NCBI GenBank assembly: GCA_018881555.1
Contig: JACAXG010000052.1
Span: 2,542,001-2,606,000 of the forward strand
Source: Amblyornis subalaris
Taxonomy: Eukaryota; Chordata; Aves; Passeriformes; Ptilonorhynchidae
Length of the DNA stretch: 64,000 bases
Reading direction: 5' to 3'
Positions 34,901-47,400 of the stretch are shown here, piece by piece. Both the position numbers and the translations under genes were made by a program. The stretch's first letter is position 1. Every line of letters starts with the position of its first letter. The notes under the pieces are model-generated. The model was given only the letters and a program-made list of their open reading frames with translations, had not been told where the DNA came from and searched no databases.

Positions 34901-36806
34901 CTGGTAACCCAAACATAGTGCAAACATGGCTTTCTGTTTTGACATATCAGTTAGTGATTATCAGCACTGGCTCCTGTTTTGGAATAGAGGTGACTTTTTC
35001 TTCCATAGGCAAGGGAACCTGGCAGGGTTTCTCAGGTTTGCCTTTCAAATATGCACTCTATACCTGGGTAGATGTGTGGCATTTTTGCTGTTGCTGTTCT
35101 TTTCATGGGGAATGATGTCTTTAATGAGATTTTTTATTCTCAGAAAAGTAGTAGATTTTACTTTATATGCTAAGACATAATCCTTCTTGCAGTTGTTTTG
35201 GGGAAAACTGGTAACTGGGATGTAGCCACCTAGCATGGGTTGTCTAGAAGACAGAGTGAGAACAGAATAAAGCCCTGTGCCTCTGTNACCATACACCAAT
35301 ACACTCTGTACTCCTATGCTATGTGATGGGCAGCTGCCTGCATCCATTTTCATCCTCCATCACACATACACTTTCACATTTTCCTGTTCTGGTCACTCTA
35401 CTGAGATCTCTGCTGTGGTTCCAAAGTATGCATTTTGCATTTCTGGATTTAGCACAGCAGGTTTGATTATATCCTGTAAGCTCTATAATGATTGATGTCT
35501 CTATGAACGCAGGTAAGGTCTAAAACACCTTTGCCACACAATCCCTTCAGCCCTGGCATGGATCAAGGATTTGCCACCTGCTCTATATATCCAAGCAGTT
35601 TGCAGCTGCTTTCAGAGCCTGGGGGTGGGTATCTGTGTGCCTGGGACAGAAACCAGACATGTGGGCAGCCTGTGGAGAGAGAATGGCAACATGCTTCAAA
35701 TGGCAGCGTGAGGTGAAGTCTGCCACGAGTTACTGCAAGNCTGCCTTCGAATGTGGCATTGATCTGGATTGGGAAAGGAAAAGAGATGGCCAAAGCTGTC
35801 ATTTGTGGATCACACCTGCTATCTAAGCCCTGTTTTTACAGCTGTGGTACATCTTACTTAAAAAAAAGCTTCTGTAGAGTGATGCCTGTGTGACTCGGGG
35901 AGCTCCTTTTGCTTTGAATTCCATCTAATGTTTAGTGCTTGTCCAAGCATCCCNTTACCACAGCTGCCTATTTCTCTATAGGATGGACTGTTTGAATAAT
36001 GTCTTGGCACTTCTTGCAATGTCTGTCACACATATTAAGTGCAGATAGTGACAACAATAGATACTGAACACGGGCATTTTCAGATAACTCGTCTGTATTT
36101 TTCATCCATCCTCTAAATTGACTTGGGTTGGGGGTTCTTGCTCACAGAAGCCCCAAGAATTGTCTTTAAGCCTCAAAGTACAAGACCAGCTGAAGTTTTA
36201 TAAGTACTACCTGCAAACTGTTCAAGGAGCACAATTTAAGGGGTGGTATAGCTACCGTTCACACTGGCCTCAGGATGCAGGTGTTTACACTGCCTCCTGG
36301 ATTTTCCAGATCATCAACGGAGAAGTCAGTTCTGAAACATGATTAAATCAAAACCCATTTTATTAAATAATAATCTTCCTTCTGGCATAAGTCAATTAAG
36401 TGGTCATGTCTAGATTTGTCAAGAAATCCCTCTGGAATTCGGTCAAGGAAAAGTATTAGCCGTACTAGAGGGTAAAGACTGCACCTAAGCAATATGCAGC
36501 TCAGCTCTGAATTTACAAAAGCAGAGTTGTGGACTCCTTGATTGAACAAATAAAGGCAGTGTTTTCAAATAATCTATATTCTTCTTGGACATGGCTATCG
36601 GCGAAGTAGAATCCTAACTACTGCTTCAAACCTGACCTATTCTGAAGGGAGAGTAGCAGAAAATATGAAATTTGCTGCTTGCAGCATAACAACTGTGATT
36701 GCAATAGAAGCAGCTCTTGAAAGACTGCTGTCCTTCGCCTACCATGTGGAAAAACAGAGGTGAAAACAGTCAAGAGTGAATAGCCTTCATTAAATTTCTG
36801 TTGAAA

Positions 36807-36824
36807 CAAATAAATAAATAAATA
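36807..36824. repeat. (AAAT)n microsatellite
   Basis: Four uninterrupted AAAT units plus a partial one. Short and common. Confidence 0.9.
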
Positions 36825-38336
36825 GAATGCTATGTAAGGGTAGCAAGGAACATAAATAAGGAATAACGTTGTCTCACTGTAGACAGTCTGCCCACATATG
36901 CCAAGACTGATTCTTGAAATTATTGAGGGTGTTTGTGTATATTTCAGGAATTTTTCAGCTATTATCTGTGTATTTGAAATAAGCCAGAAAAAAATGTGTA
37001 TGGTTATCTGAATAAAGCATCCAACTTTTGTCCTCTATTTGATCTTTCTAGCCATATGAGTAAGCCAGTCAACATCAGAGGCTATCTCAAGTCTAGGAGA
37101 AAGTAGTTGAGAGGAGATATTATCTTTCTCCACTGACTTATCTCAGAGAAAGAGCCCATGAATAATTTCACAAGTTTCTAACACACTGGACTGCAAATAC
37201 ATATACAGTGGAAAACATCTCTTTGCTGCTCTATATTTTCAAATATTTTTTTTCCAGTTCTTAATTGAATAAAAATCAAAATAACTTTTGCCTTAATCCA
37301 ATCTCTTTCCCCAGGCCACCGAAGGAATCTTTTTCTGGGTTCCTGTGTTCAGTGATGTAAATCTAGTCAATAAATTCGACTCTATGTATTCAGCTGCAGT
37401 ATAGAAAGGCTAACACAGCTGGGACATCAGACTTAATAACCTCTACTCTTTGTATCTGTGGTTGTCTCAGAGAAGTACAAAGGGAAATAAATTTATCTCT
37501 TCTCATCAGCACAGACTATTTTTGGAAGATTTCGTGTTATGTAAATTTCCATTGTTAAATCATTCCAGAAAAAACCCAACACAACAAAAACAGCCAAAAA
37601 ACCCCTTACAAGTTCTCAGCCCCTGAAACAATGATGGAAAATCATGGTGTCCCTCAGTGGTCTGTGGGTCAACGTGTCCTTCGGGAAATTAGAGGTACCT
37701 TTGTGCAGCATTTGCAAGATTACTGTGAAACTAAATGAGGGCTGTCTTTCACATTTGAGTTGCTCTTGAACCTCAGTGAACCTGGTGTAACAAGCAGGTC
37801 TATGCATAGGGCAGCAGAGGCTCTCAAACTAGCAAGTATGCACTGTTGAAACAGAAAATGGGTAGCAGAAAATGTCAGAGGGAAATGCACCATAGGAATG
37901 GTATCTGGAATGTAATCAGCTGGTCTTGCTTAGTCCGTTTCTCAGACTGTACAGAAGAAATGAAAGCCATGAGCTTTTTCTTTTTTTGATAAAGCTTCCT
38001 CATAAAAGGGGCATCTCTTTGTAGTGGAAACTCTCTAAAATCTCCTTCTCTTTATTCTGGAGTGGGCAGGGAGCATGCCTGGTGTATCTGTCCTTTCTCT
38101 TTTCAATACTGCTGTTTCATTCACCCTCTCTTCCCCTGGACAGACCTAGATAAAGTGTGATTGATTACCTGCTTGGATCTGCAGCAATTTATCTCATTCA
38201 AAATGCTAATTTGGACCTATTCATGCTCAGGTGAGAGAGTATCGTTTTAAAGGCTTATTTAAAAGCCTCTATCAGTTCCTAAGTTCTTTATTAGCATTGA
38301 GGGACTTTATTAAACTCGAGGTTTTTGCCCAAGCAT

Positions 38337-38353
38337 CATAGTGTCACACTATG
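38337..38353. repeat. Perfect palindrome with 8-bp arms
   Basis: CATAGTGT at 38337-38344, one C, then ACACTATG at 38346-38353. The symmetry is exact. It could be a dimeric protein-binding site or chance. Confidence 0.95.
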
Positions 38354-39014
38354 TCAGGCCCATGAGATACATCATGAGTGCTGTGACAAGGATGGTCATC
38401 TGAAACACATGTTCATATTTGTATACAGCCCAGTGAGCACATAAAACTGCAGTTCACCATAGACCTTATCTAAAGTCCGCAGAACTCTGTGTCACTATTA
38501 GTCCTGAATTTGAATTTTTGTTGAAGTTCAACTCAGAGAAGGAAAGCAAAGTGACAAAAAACCCCATCTCACTGGAGAAACAGCCATCACCTTAACATCT
38601 ATATGGATGGCTTTTATTTATTTAGGAATCACAAGTAAGGCATCTCTTTATTACTAAGTCAGTGGTATACAGAAAATAAGCCTGGAAAAGCTGTATCCAT
38701 TACACATTTCTTTGTGTTTCACTTCATGGGTTGTTTTCAATTCCTGAGTATTCAACAGTTCCTTCAAAAGATGAGTCTAAATGTAGTTCATATTCAGGAC
38801 TGTGTTTATGTTTGGTGATTAGATCAAGTCTCATAAATATTGTGCACAAACACCAAGGAGAATGGTAACTTCTAAAGTGACTGTAAGAATGGTCTTAGGC
38901 TTGGTATGAAGGAGTTAAAAATATTTTAAACATCTGAATTTGAACAAATTAATCCCGCTCTCATGATGTGATTGCCAATCATTATAATAGCATCCAGATT
39001 TTTGTGGACTGGAA

Positions 39015-39176
39015 AGCTCTTTATAGAGGAGGTCGGTATTGTTAGCCCTGATTAAGCTGAGGAACCCGGGGTAGAGCAAAGGAACTGGCCCAGCATCACT
39101 CAACCAGTGATGGAAGTGACAAGAACGAAGTCCAGATCCCCTTCATCCCAACCCAGTGAACTTTACATAGGCCAAT
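39015..39176 (-). mobile_element. Ancient MIR-like SINE fragment, antisense
   Basis: Read on the + strand the sequence follows the reverse complement of a MIR/CORE-SINE. GAGGAGGTCGGTATTGTTAG is followed by a stretch like GAGGAAACTGAGG, then a decayed GGCCCAGCATCACTCAACCA that matches the usual CCCAAGGTCACACAGCCAGT, then a GAACCCAGGTCT-like portion, and finally CAGTGAACTTTACATAGGCC like the usual end before the 5' head. Divergence is high, as expected for an insertion older than the bird-mammal split. The element has no coding capacity. Confidence 0.55.
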
Positions 39177-41990
39177 AAACATCACTATCCTCATTTTGTG
39201 AAGGCCAAAAACTGACCCTAAGCAGAATGGAAAGGCATGGAACCCGTGTCCTAGCTGGCATCTCAAAATAGGGTCTCTCACCTGGGGCATCACCTTTCCA
39301 GCTAAGCCTCTGGGCATTATTACATTCCTGGTACTGTTATTCCTCCTGATTTCTACATAGTCTGTTCTGGCACCTGTGGCGGGNAAAAAAAAAAAGAGAA
39401 AAAACCCTCAATCCTTGGTTTTCTTTTCTGAATTCCAACCAGACCACTATGCTGAGCTGAACATTTCTGAATTGAAGCAAATCCAACTGCAGTGGCCTTG
39501 CCATAGGCACACCCTAATTAACAGCAAAAATTTCCATATGTTCCACCCTTCACACAGGCGTGACTGTTCTGTGACCCAAATGCTCTCATTTGTCTCATGT
39601 AGGAGAGTTTTCACACTGGGGGCAACTTTGACTTGTGTCATTGCCTACATCTGCTTACCTTTCAGGTGGTTTTCTCTTCTCTTTCTGTCAAGCCTCTGTG
39701 GCTACTTTCAAAGGCTATTCAAAGCTACTTTCAAAGTGTTGCTTCACCAACTATTTTTAACCCCACTGCCTGTTTCCTATTGCTTCATCTCACCGTAAAG
39801 TTACAATGCTGAATTTATGACATGGCAATTATTTAGGTGGTGACAGACTGGCATCATAAAGCAGAATTATGATGACTTCACTGAATAATCAAGCAGAAGT
39901 GGTCCAGTTCTGGATAGAGTAAGTTCTTTTTTAAGAAAACATGAATATCTTCAAAACAATAGGAGTAAAATTGTTGAAGTCAAATTGCCAGTTGCAGAGA
40001 TGGTTCTTGAAGTCTTTTGCATGAGCTTTCTATTGCTGCCATTATAACTATTAGTGTTCTAGTGTGCATATGGGGCAAGAGGTGTTCATGGGACTTTGTG
40101 GATTAATAAAATGATGAGTCTTTGCCTCCAGCTGCCCTGAACCATCCAAACAAAGAAAGTGAAGCTTGGGCTAAGCTGGAAATAAACTCTCCTGTAGTAG
40201 TTCTTTGAACTTCAAATGCAGGCAGTTAATGATTTTTACTATTTGCTCAGGGTTTTTAGCCAGTTTCTCCTTCTTTTGACCAAAGCACCACATGCCTCAG
40301 TTGTGTTGGGAACAGGCTGGGCCAGTGGTGGTGTAAACTTGGCAGAGGTCCTTCTCCCCCTCTCTTTCATGCAGACATTGTACATTGGGGCAGCCTCTGA
40401 GACACCCAAGCTTATGACAAGATATGGCCTGTACAATATCATAAAGAAATAACCAACAGGAAAGAATAAGAGCTGATAATATTGTTTTTGTAAACATANG
40501 ACTATGCAGTGAACAAATCACACTAAAGCAGAGGATTCTTGTAACTGGACTTCTACTGCAGAAATTCATCACTTCTATAGCCCTTGTATTCCTGACCAAT
40601 AATAGCTGTTCCTGCCTTGGAGAAAATTGCTATGACATATTTATCTTCCCTTCCAGGTTCTAGTGATAGCTGTGCCTTATATTTTTGGGGGGATGGTATT
40701 TGCTGACCCTGTATTGTATCTTTTTGGCATCAGTTGGAAATGCTGTGGACATCCAAGCCAGGCTGCTATTCCTTAAGGGGGGCATTTTGTCTGTACAAAG
40801 GATCTACGTTAGCTGTGGAGCCATTAGGGTTCAATGGGGTGTTTCATGGGACTTGAGCCAGGCCTCTGCAACAGGGATGAATTTCAGTCTGATCCTGTTT
40901 TTGTTAAACCCTATGCAAATACAACATTCAACATTTCTCTCCACCTTGGCTCTGTACCACCTATCTTTATATTTTGCTAACTCCCCAAAGCCCTAATTTG
41001 CAGTGCTAGTATGAAAAATCTGACAGGAACATATGACAGCTCTGGCCAATCTCTCCCCTTAGATGTAAGAAAGACAGTTAATAACCTTTTTAGAAGGATG
41101 AGACAGGAAGCCGGTATATATCATCCCTCTGTATTAATATGCTACATATGTGGCCTATCCACTGGGAAAACACAGGTTTCTGATGTTGCTGTAGGTTGCT
41201 GTTTTCACAGTGCAGCAGAAGAATGTGTTNGTGCCATCTTAGCCAGTTAGGTCAATCAGTCGCCTGAAACACATCCATGCCCCACACCATTCAGGCATCC
41301 CAGCTAACAGGAACACACCCTCTACAGTCATTAGAATTTGGATTTTAAAAAGAGGGTATAAAGAGATTCTTCATATTGCAGATGCTCTTAATTTTCTGTG
41401 TGTTTGGAGGAAAAAACAATTTTTAATATTTAAAATAGTTATGAATTGCAGCCTTTTTTCGTAAAACTTAAATTTATCACAGATGTTTCATAGGTATGTT
41501 CTAAGGCATTTTAATGGACTATGTATTCAGTGACTAATCCTGAAAGACCTTTGTAAGACTGCAGAGCTGTACAGGGGTTTGCGTGCGTCAGCCAAGGGAA
41601 AAGCAGATTTTTGTGAATGTAGATACAGAGACATTTGGCACTGGTCTCTTCATGATAAAAATAAGGTAAGATGCCCATCTCTCAGCCTCCCTGTAGGGTA
41701 ACACAAGAGTCAGGGACAACCTGGACACAGCACAGAAGTTTAGCATGAGCCTCTGAGCTGCTGCAGCAGAGGTGGAACAGGACTATGTGGTGGTGCTATA
41801 TTCTCATCAAATTCCTCTGTCTTTCTTCCTTCCAAGAATCTGGCAAGGAGTGTGACAGAGTGAAAAAAAATGTTTCATTCGAAGAACACAAAGCCAAACA
41901 GCAAGTCAGAGTTAGCTAGATATCCAAAAATATTTTATTACGAATGAGGATGGAAACACTCCCCAAACAGAGTTCAAAATTCTTTGGCAG
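39177..41990. other. Intergenic sequence with short A-rich run
   Basis: No gene recognised. An A-rich run at 39384-39403 follows an ambiguous base. A plus-strand open frame of 140 codons (39376-39798) begins in this A-run and looks like chance. Confidence 0.65.
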
Positions 41991-41999
41991 CCTGGCTTG

Positions 42000-42720
42000 G
42001 TCCAGGGCTGTCGATAGCTCAGATCCACAGAAATCAGTGCGAGGGGTTGTACCTGCATGTGCTTGCTGAGCAGCGCACAGCCCACAGGTTTGCTTCAGAC
42101 CCGCCGAGGGCTCAGCTGCCGTGCCACGGGGCCACGGCATGTAAAGCAGTTCCTGGGATCCTCTGCAAGGAGAGAGACAGCGATGTGCAGTCTGTTACCC
42201 TGTCTAAATATCTGTCACATCAACAAACGCTTTAGAATAATAACAGTTATTTGATTCCCCCAATTTAATTGTGTTACAAGTATTTATTACGCGGCTGCCT
42301 GGTTTCTGAGGGCAGCGCAACAAAAGCCTTGGCATGGCCAGAGGCTCTGTGTTTGTCAGCAATTGGCGAGGCTCGCCCACCGAGTGCTGATTTCGGGAGG
42401 GTGTGCGGGCACTGCCAGCGCACAGTGCCCTCGCTAAGCGAGCAGCATGGGCCATGCCAGGGTGCCCGCGGTGAGCGCGCCGTGCCGGGGAGGGCCTGAA
42501 AGAAGGAAACAAAGGAAGGCAGGAATGCACTTCCTAAGCTGAGGGAGCAGGGAAACCTCTCGCCTGCCCATTCGTCGCACGTGATGGAGGCAGGAGCAGA
42601 AGGGAGATTTTCAATCCAGCTCAGCTGTCTCCTCCTGGTGCCGGGGACCGGTTGCCATGGATATCTGCTGATTGGAGGGCACCAGCAGCGCCGCGGCTGG
42701 GGGGAGCTGTCTGGGGTGAA
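42000..42720. promoter_or_regulatory. CpG-rich patch with promoter-type motifs
   Basis: I count roughly 35 CpG dinucleotides in about 700 bp, far above the flanks. It includes a dense run around 42455-42490 (CCCGCGG, GCGCGCCG). Motifs visible are a perfect CACGTG E-box at 42578-42583, an RFX/X-box half-palindrome GTTGCCATGG at 42651-42660, and an inverted CCAAT box CTGATTGG at 42668-42675. A short hairpin, CTCGCT-A-AGCGAG, is at 42430-42442. This looks like a CpG-island promoter or enhancer, possibly of a non-coding RNA, but no gene is visible on either side. An open frame of 182 codons on the minus strand reflects the GC content and has no known family. Confidence 0.45.
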
Positions 42721-43052
42721 GGATGAGGTGGAGGATGCCCATGGGTGGGGTGGGCAGCAGCAGGGATGTTTCCAGTGGCACAGAAGCTGAAGTGATTTTG
42801 AAATGGGATGAGGCCTTCCCAAGAGTGTAGCATCCCCCCCATGGCAGCGCCTGTGGGGTGACCCTTAGGCTACTGAGGCTTGGGATGAATTAGCTGTGCC
42901 CCAAGAGCTCAGAGGGTTTTTTCTGAGCCATATCTTTATCATTTCTCTGTGTGTATGTGCATGCAAAATTTGGCTTTGAAGCCCCTGGTTCTGCTCTCTA
43001 GCTGTGAGGCAGNTGCAGAGCTGGCATTGTCAATAAAATTGGCATTGCAGGA

Positions 43053-43080
43053 CTGTGTGTCTGNGTGTGTGTGTATGTGC
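43053..43080. repeat. (TG)n microsatellite
   Basis: A broken TG dinucleotide run with an ambiguous base inside, the kind of place where read alignment is unsure. Confidence 0.85.
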
Positions 43081-44360
43081 AGTGCCATACTGGAGGTTAT
43101 GGTGTGTGGGTTTTTTCTGTTCTTTTTTTTTTGGTTGGCTTTTTTTCTCCCTTAAACAAAGAACCCTGTTGCACAACTTTATGTTTGTGACCTTGGCTGC
43201 TGATTTCAGCAGTGGTTTTGGGCANACAGAAGTGTTTCATGTGAGAGTGAAAATGCTGTGACTGTCTGAGCCTGTGTATTTCTTGCTCTGCTGCTCACGT
43301 GCTGCCATCCCAAACCTCTCCTGTTTTACTGTTGCTCAGAAATGGTAAATGCCCGTGTGAAGAATAACAAACTGCAGTTATTCTTCTGTTTTGCCGAATT
43401 AGTAAAATGAACTCTAGGTATGCTCTTCTGAAACACTATTCAATAATGATATGTGACTAATATTTTTTACAGCCATGGTCCTTTCAAGCCCTGTATTCAT
43501 TGGGTTGGCTGCTGCCACAGTAGTTTAATTCAAACCTCCCTGTTTGAGCTTCACCCCAGCATGAACCCATAAAAATAGGATGGAATTTACCTGAAATATA
43601 TGAAACACATAGATTTGAACTTGTAATCATGTCCTTCTCTAAGTGAGTCCTCGTGAAGTGCTGTTAAAGGCTGTGCTTTCTGTGGGTAGAAACCAGCATG
43701 GGACACAGAGGTGAGGCCTGAGGAGGCAGTACTGGCCTTAGCTGACTTCTGACTCATTTAGCTGTGATCTACTGGTGATAAACTAGTCTCACTGAGGACA
43801 CNGGATGGATTTATTTTCATTAAATGAAAAGAAATACATACATCATTGATTCTTTATACACTGTGCATGGAAGCACACCAATGAAAATTTATTCCCAGGG
43901 GTATGCTCATCTCTAGGCNATGTTCCTGCTTCAAGATGCTTAGGAGCTAAGGAGTGATCTGGTGGACATGAATATGCTTAACCTTAGAAACATGAGTAAT
44001 AGCCACATTCAAGTGTCATCAAAGTCAAGCATTTGCAGGATCAAGGCTTTAAAGGGTGCAGTCTTGTAGAAACACTCCACACATTCTGATTTGATGAACA
44101 GAACTGTTTGAAAATGGCAATATTTTATGGCTTAGGATATTTTATGATATAAAATACTAAGGCAGTTATTATGTAAAATACTGAGGGCAGCAACTTCCCA
44201 GATAATATTTTTTATGATGGCTTTCTACACAGGTGATTATGGGTGCCGGCGGATTTTCACTTTGAGAAGGACTTTGAGCTAATCACAGAATGATTATTGA
44301 GGTAATGGTACCTGCATGCACCCTTAGTAAGTGCAACATGTGCCCTAAATGTCACAAGAC

Positions 44361-44450
44361 AAATTAATCCCTGGTGTAATATTGTTAATTGGTAGAGTTG
44401 TGTGAATGATTAATCCATTATGAATCACTATAAATCCATTCTAGCAATTG
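44361..44450. promoter_or_regulatory. Candidate regulatory cluster of homeodomain-type sites
   Basis: Within 90 bp there are two TTAATCC sites (44364-44370 and 44410-44416), TTAATTGG at 44385-44392, TAAATCC at 44431-44437 and CAATTG at 44445-44450. Such clusters are typical of conserved developmental enhancers, but AT-rich DNA also makes them by chance. Conservation could not be tested here. Confidence 0.25.
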
Positions 44451-47400
44451 GACAGATTTTCCTGTTTAGAGGAATAAAAAGAGATTGCAATCATGTTTCC
44501 AATCAGCTGTCATAGTCTACATAATAAGGATAGTACTGATTCCTGATTTTCTGTATTTAATAGGAAAGGATTCTACACAAAGGCCAAGAAAAAGGGAGAT
44601 AATCCATCTGATATGCTAATTTCCTAAAACTAAGAACAGCAAAGCCATCAAAAATTCAAACCCAGAAGTAACTAAAACCAGATTTAACTGAATGTTAAGG
44701 GCATATGGAAACTGCATATTTTGAAAGAGTGACATATTTATATTGACGNACAAAATTTATGTAATTAAATTCTATCGAAATGGGAATGAATACACAGCTA
44801 GTCTAATTACTCAAAAAAAAGTTGCAGCTATTAAAAATAAGGCAAGGCATTCTGGGTAACACATGAAATTGCAGGGATTTAAAGGTTAAATGTGAGTCCT
44901 TGGCAGGCACAGTCCCAATATCTCTTCTCAGCATGGGAGGGAGCCTGGTTTTGAGAAGAAACAGAGGTCCACAACTGGGACCTGCTGTACACTGNGACTC
45001 ACCTCACATATGGAATTTCTNTCATGTGTTCATGTGCTATTGTCATTGTGCATGCAAAAGCAGATAACAGATATGGGAAAACTGATGCCACAATTTACTA
45101 AAATANACTTATTACCGTTTTGGAAAATGTCCTTAATATGGTCCTCAAACACTTGTCTGTAGGAAAATGACATATTCATCACGACTTTTTACTTCTCTGT
45201 GACTTACTTCCCAAACTGGTCCACAGGCTCTTGTCNTGCTGCCTTGCTCATCAGTGTGTCATTATCCTGCCTGTCTTTGCCATATACTAGATCTTTGTTC
45301 TGTCCATCTGCCTTTTGCAGTATTATTTCTTACTACCCACAGACTAGCACACATAAAACAGTTCTGCAGTGATTTAAGCATTTTACATAATTCTTAATCT
45401 GCAAGGAAATTTAATATGAAGTGTGGACAAAATGGAGATAAAGCCATGCTAATCTCTTTGCTATTCTTCATCAGCTGAAGTGGACATTTAACTCATAAGC
45501 AGCACTGTCCTTTCTCAAGTGCAAGGACAAGGTAATGAGCCAAAGAAGCAAATCATTTAGGTCTTCTTTGCAGAAGCATAGTTTAAGAAGCATAACATTC
45601 CTTGTCCAAGAGAATAGACTTATCTAATATAGAAATCAAAGGAGACATTGGTAGCTGACAAGTAATCCTTCAGTCCACAAAAGTTATAGGTTAATCACAT
45701 AGGTGTTTCTTCATGTTTTGATTAGATAATGTTGGAAGCTGTAGAGAGAAATTGAACAGAATGATTCAATCTCTCCTCACAGTGCTTAGAGAACAGATTC
45801 TGGCAGTGCAACGTCTTGCCACATCCACAGAGCCAGCTTTCGGAAAAAAGGGAGTATTCAATCATTAGTTGTGTGCTGACACCACCAGGAGTGTCATCTG
45901 GGGTAATTTTTGATATGAAGGCCAGTTGACATCAGTCTGAACTCAGAGTACTGGGTCATTGTGCTGGAGAAGGAATTCCTCTTGACCTTGACAAGGGGAA
46001 AATTTTCTCTCTACCCCAGTGCCATTGCCTAGGTGTGACATCGAAGGCAACAAAGCTGCAGACAAATAACAGTAGCTGGGTAATGGTTGGAAGTGCCCCC
46101 AAGGGTTTTTCTCTGTTCTGGTCTCCATGATGAGGCTGGTTTTGAGAAGGCAAGTCCTGTGCTTTGTTGGAGGAATGCAGCTGCTACAAATTTTGTGGTA
46201 GATAATGTCAGCATGGCATAATAGCAGTATTTTCGTATCTTCTCATTGCATTTCATGGTGGCACGCTGCTGCCTGCTATGATGTGAATGTTGTGACACTG
46301 TGGTGTGAGTGTCTGCAAAGTCATGCAGAGATGTGTCTCTCAAAAAAACTACGAGGGAGTCATTGCCTTATTAGAGAACTGCACATGAAAGCTGTAGTTT
46401 TGATAAAATGAACACTCACATGCATAATTAAGCAGCTACATGGTGTTGTGTGTCACACCAATTTGATGATCAAGATGAAGTGCAATGATTTTCAAAAGTA
46501 ATAAGGGAAATATAAACAGCAGTAATATAACTATGTACAGCAGGAACAAGACAGAACTGACATTAGTCTTTGCTAGAACAAGGGAATGTCTTTGTAGATC
46601 CACAAACAATATGATCTCAATAATTTCTGAACTTGGAAACAGATGTACAGTATATTCTCTCCTGCAGTAAGTTTTTGAATTTAAGCTAATCTGCCAGAGA
46701 AATTACAAACAATGAGAAAGTGGGAAGGGGAAAGGAACTAAGAAAATCCCTTGTCTCCAAGTGCCTTGCTGTGTCAGTATGCTTTCAAAAGCCACATTAG
46801 TAGCCACTCAGTACTCTGAGACATTCTCTGTTAAAACACACCAAGCCAAAATTCACTCCAGGTATTGTAACTGCTTTAATACAAGAGGCTACATAGAATA
46901 TGTAAGAAGTTTAAGCAGAGGAAGTAATTTGGAACTTATTAGATGTCCAGCTTTAGGGAATCCTTTGTCATAAGCAATGAAGCAGGGCTTTACTTGCTAA
47001 GTCAAACTTGCAATTTGTTATGGGGTAGATTTTCAGGACTTTCTATCACTACTGAGCACTGTTAAATATCTGACCCCATGGTAGGAATGGCCCATGGTAG
47101 GCTTTAAACTGGTGAAGAAGGACATGTCAAGTGCATGGGTGGTATACAGCAGTGTATTATTTGTGTCACTGAAGTGACAGAAGAGATGGAGAAAGAGAAA
47201 TACATGCCAGTAGATTGAGCTCCAGCATCTCTGTGGTGGTGCCCTTCTTCTCCTCTGCTCAGGCCACACTATAATCTCAGAAAACCTGAAGGATTGAAAG
47301 CTGAGGCAAACTTGTCTGGAAATGTCTTGCATACATACAGACACAGGTGGTACAGTTTGAACTGACCAACAGTGCTCAGGAGAATGAATGTATGTAATGA

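Larger units (their letters stand above)
27760..39014. other. Intergenic sequence, gene-poor
   Basis: No gene recognised over about 11 kb. The longest open frame of the window, 267 codons on the minus strand at 28969-29772, lies here; it is low-complexity in parts, has one ambiguous codon and no family similarity that I can see. Short repeats noted separately are at 31931-31980, 36807-36824 and 38337-38353. Confidence 0.65.

Noticed and set aside
39376..39798. 140-codon plus-strand frame with membrane-like stretch
   Set aside because: Begins in a poly-A run next to an ambiguous base; hydrophobicity follows from T-rich codons and no family is recognised.
42274..42822. 182-codon minus-strand open frame in the CpG-rich patch
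   Set aside because: Proline/serine/cysteine-rich translation typical of random GC-rich DNA, no domain or homologue recognised, and overlapping frames on the other strand.
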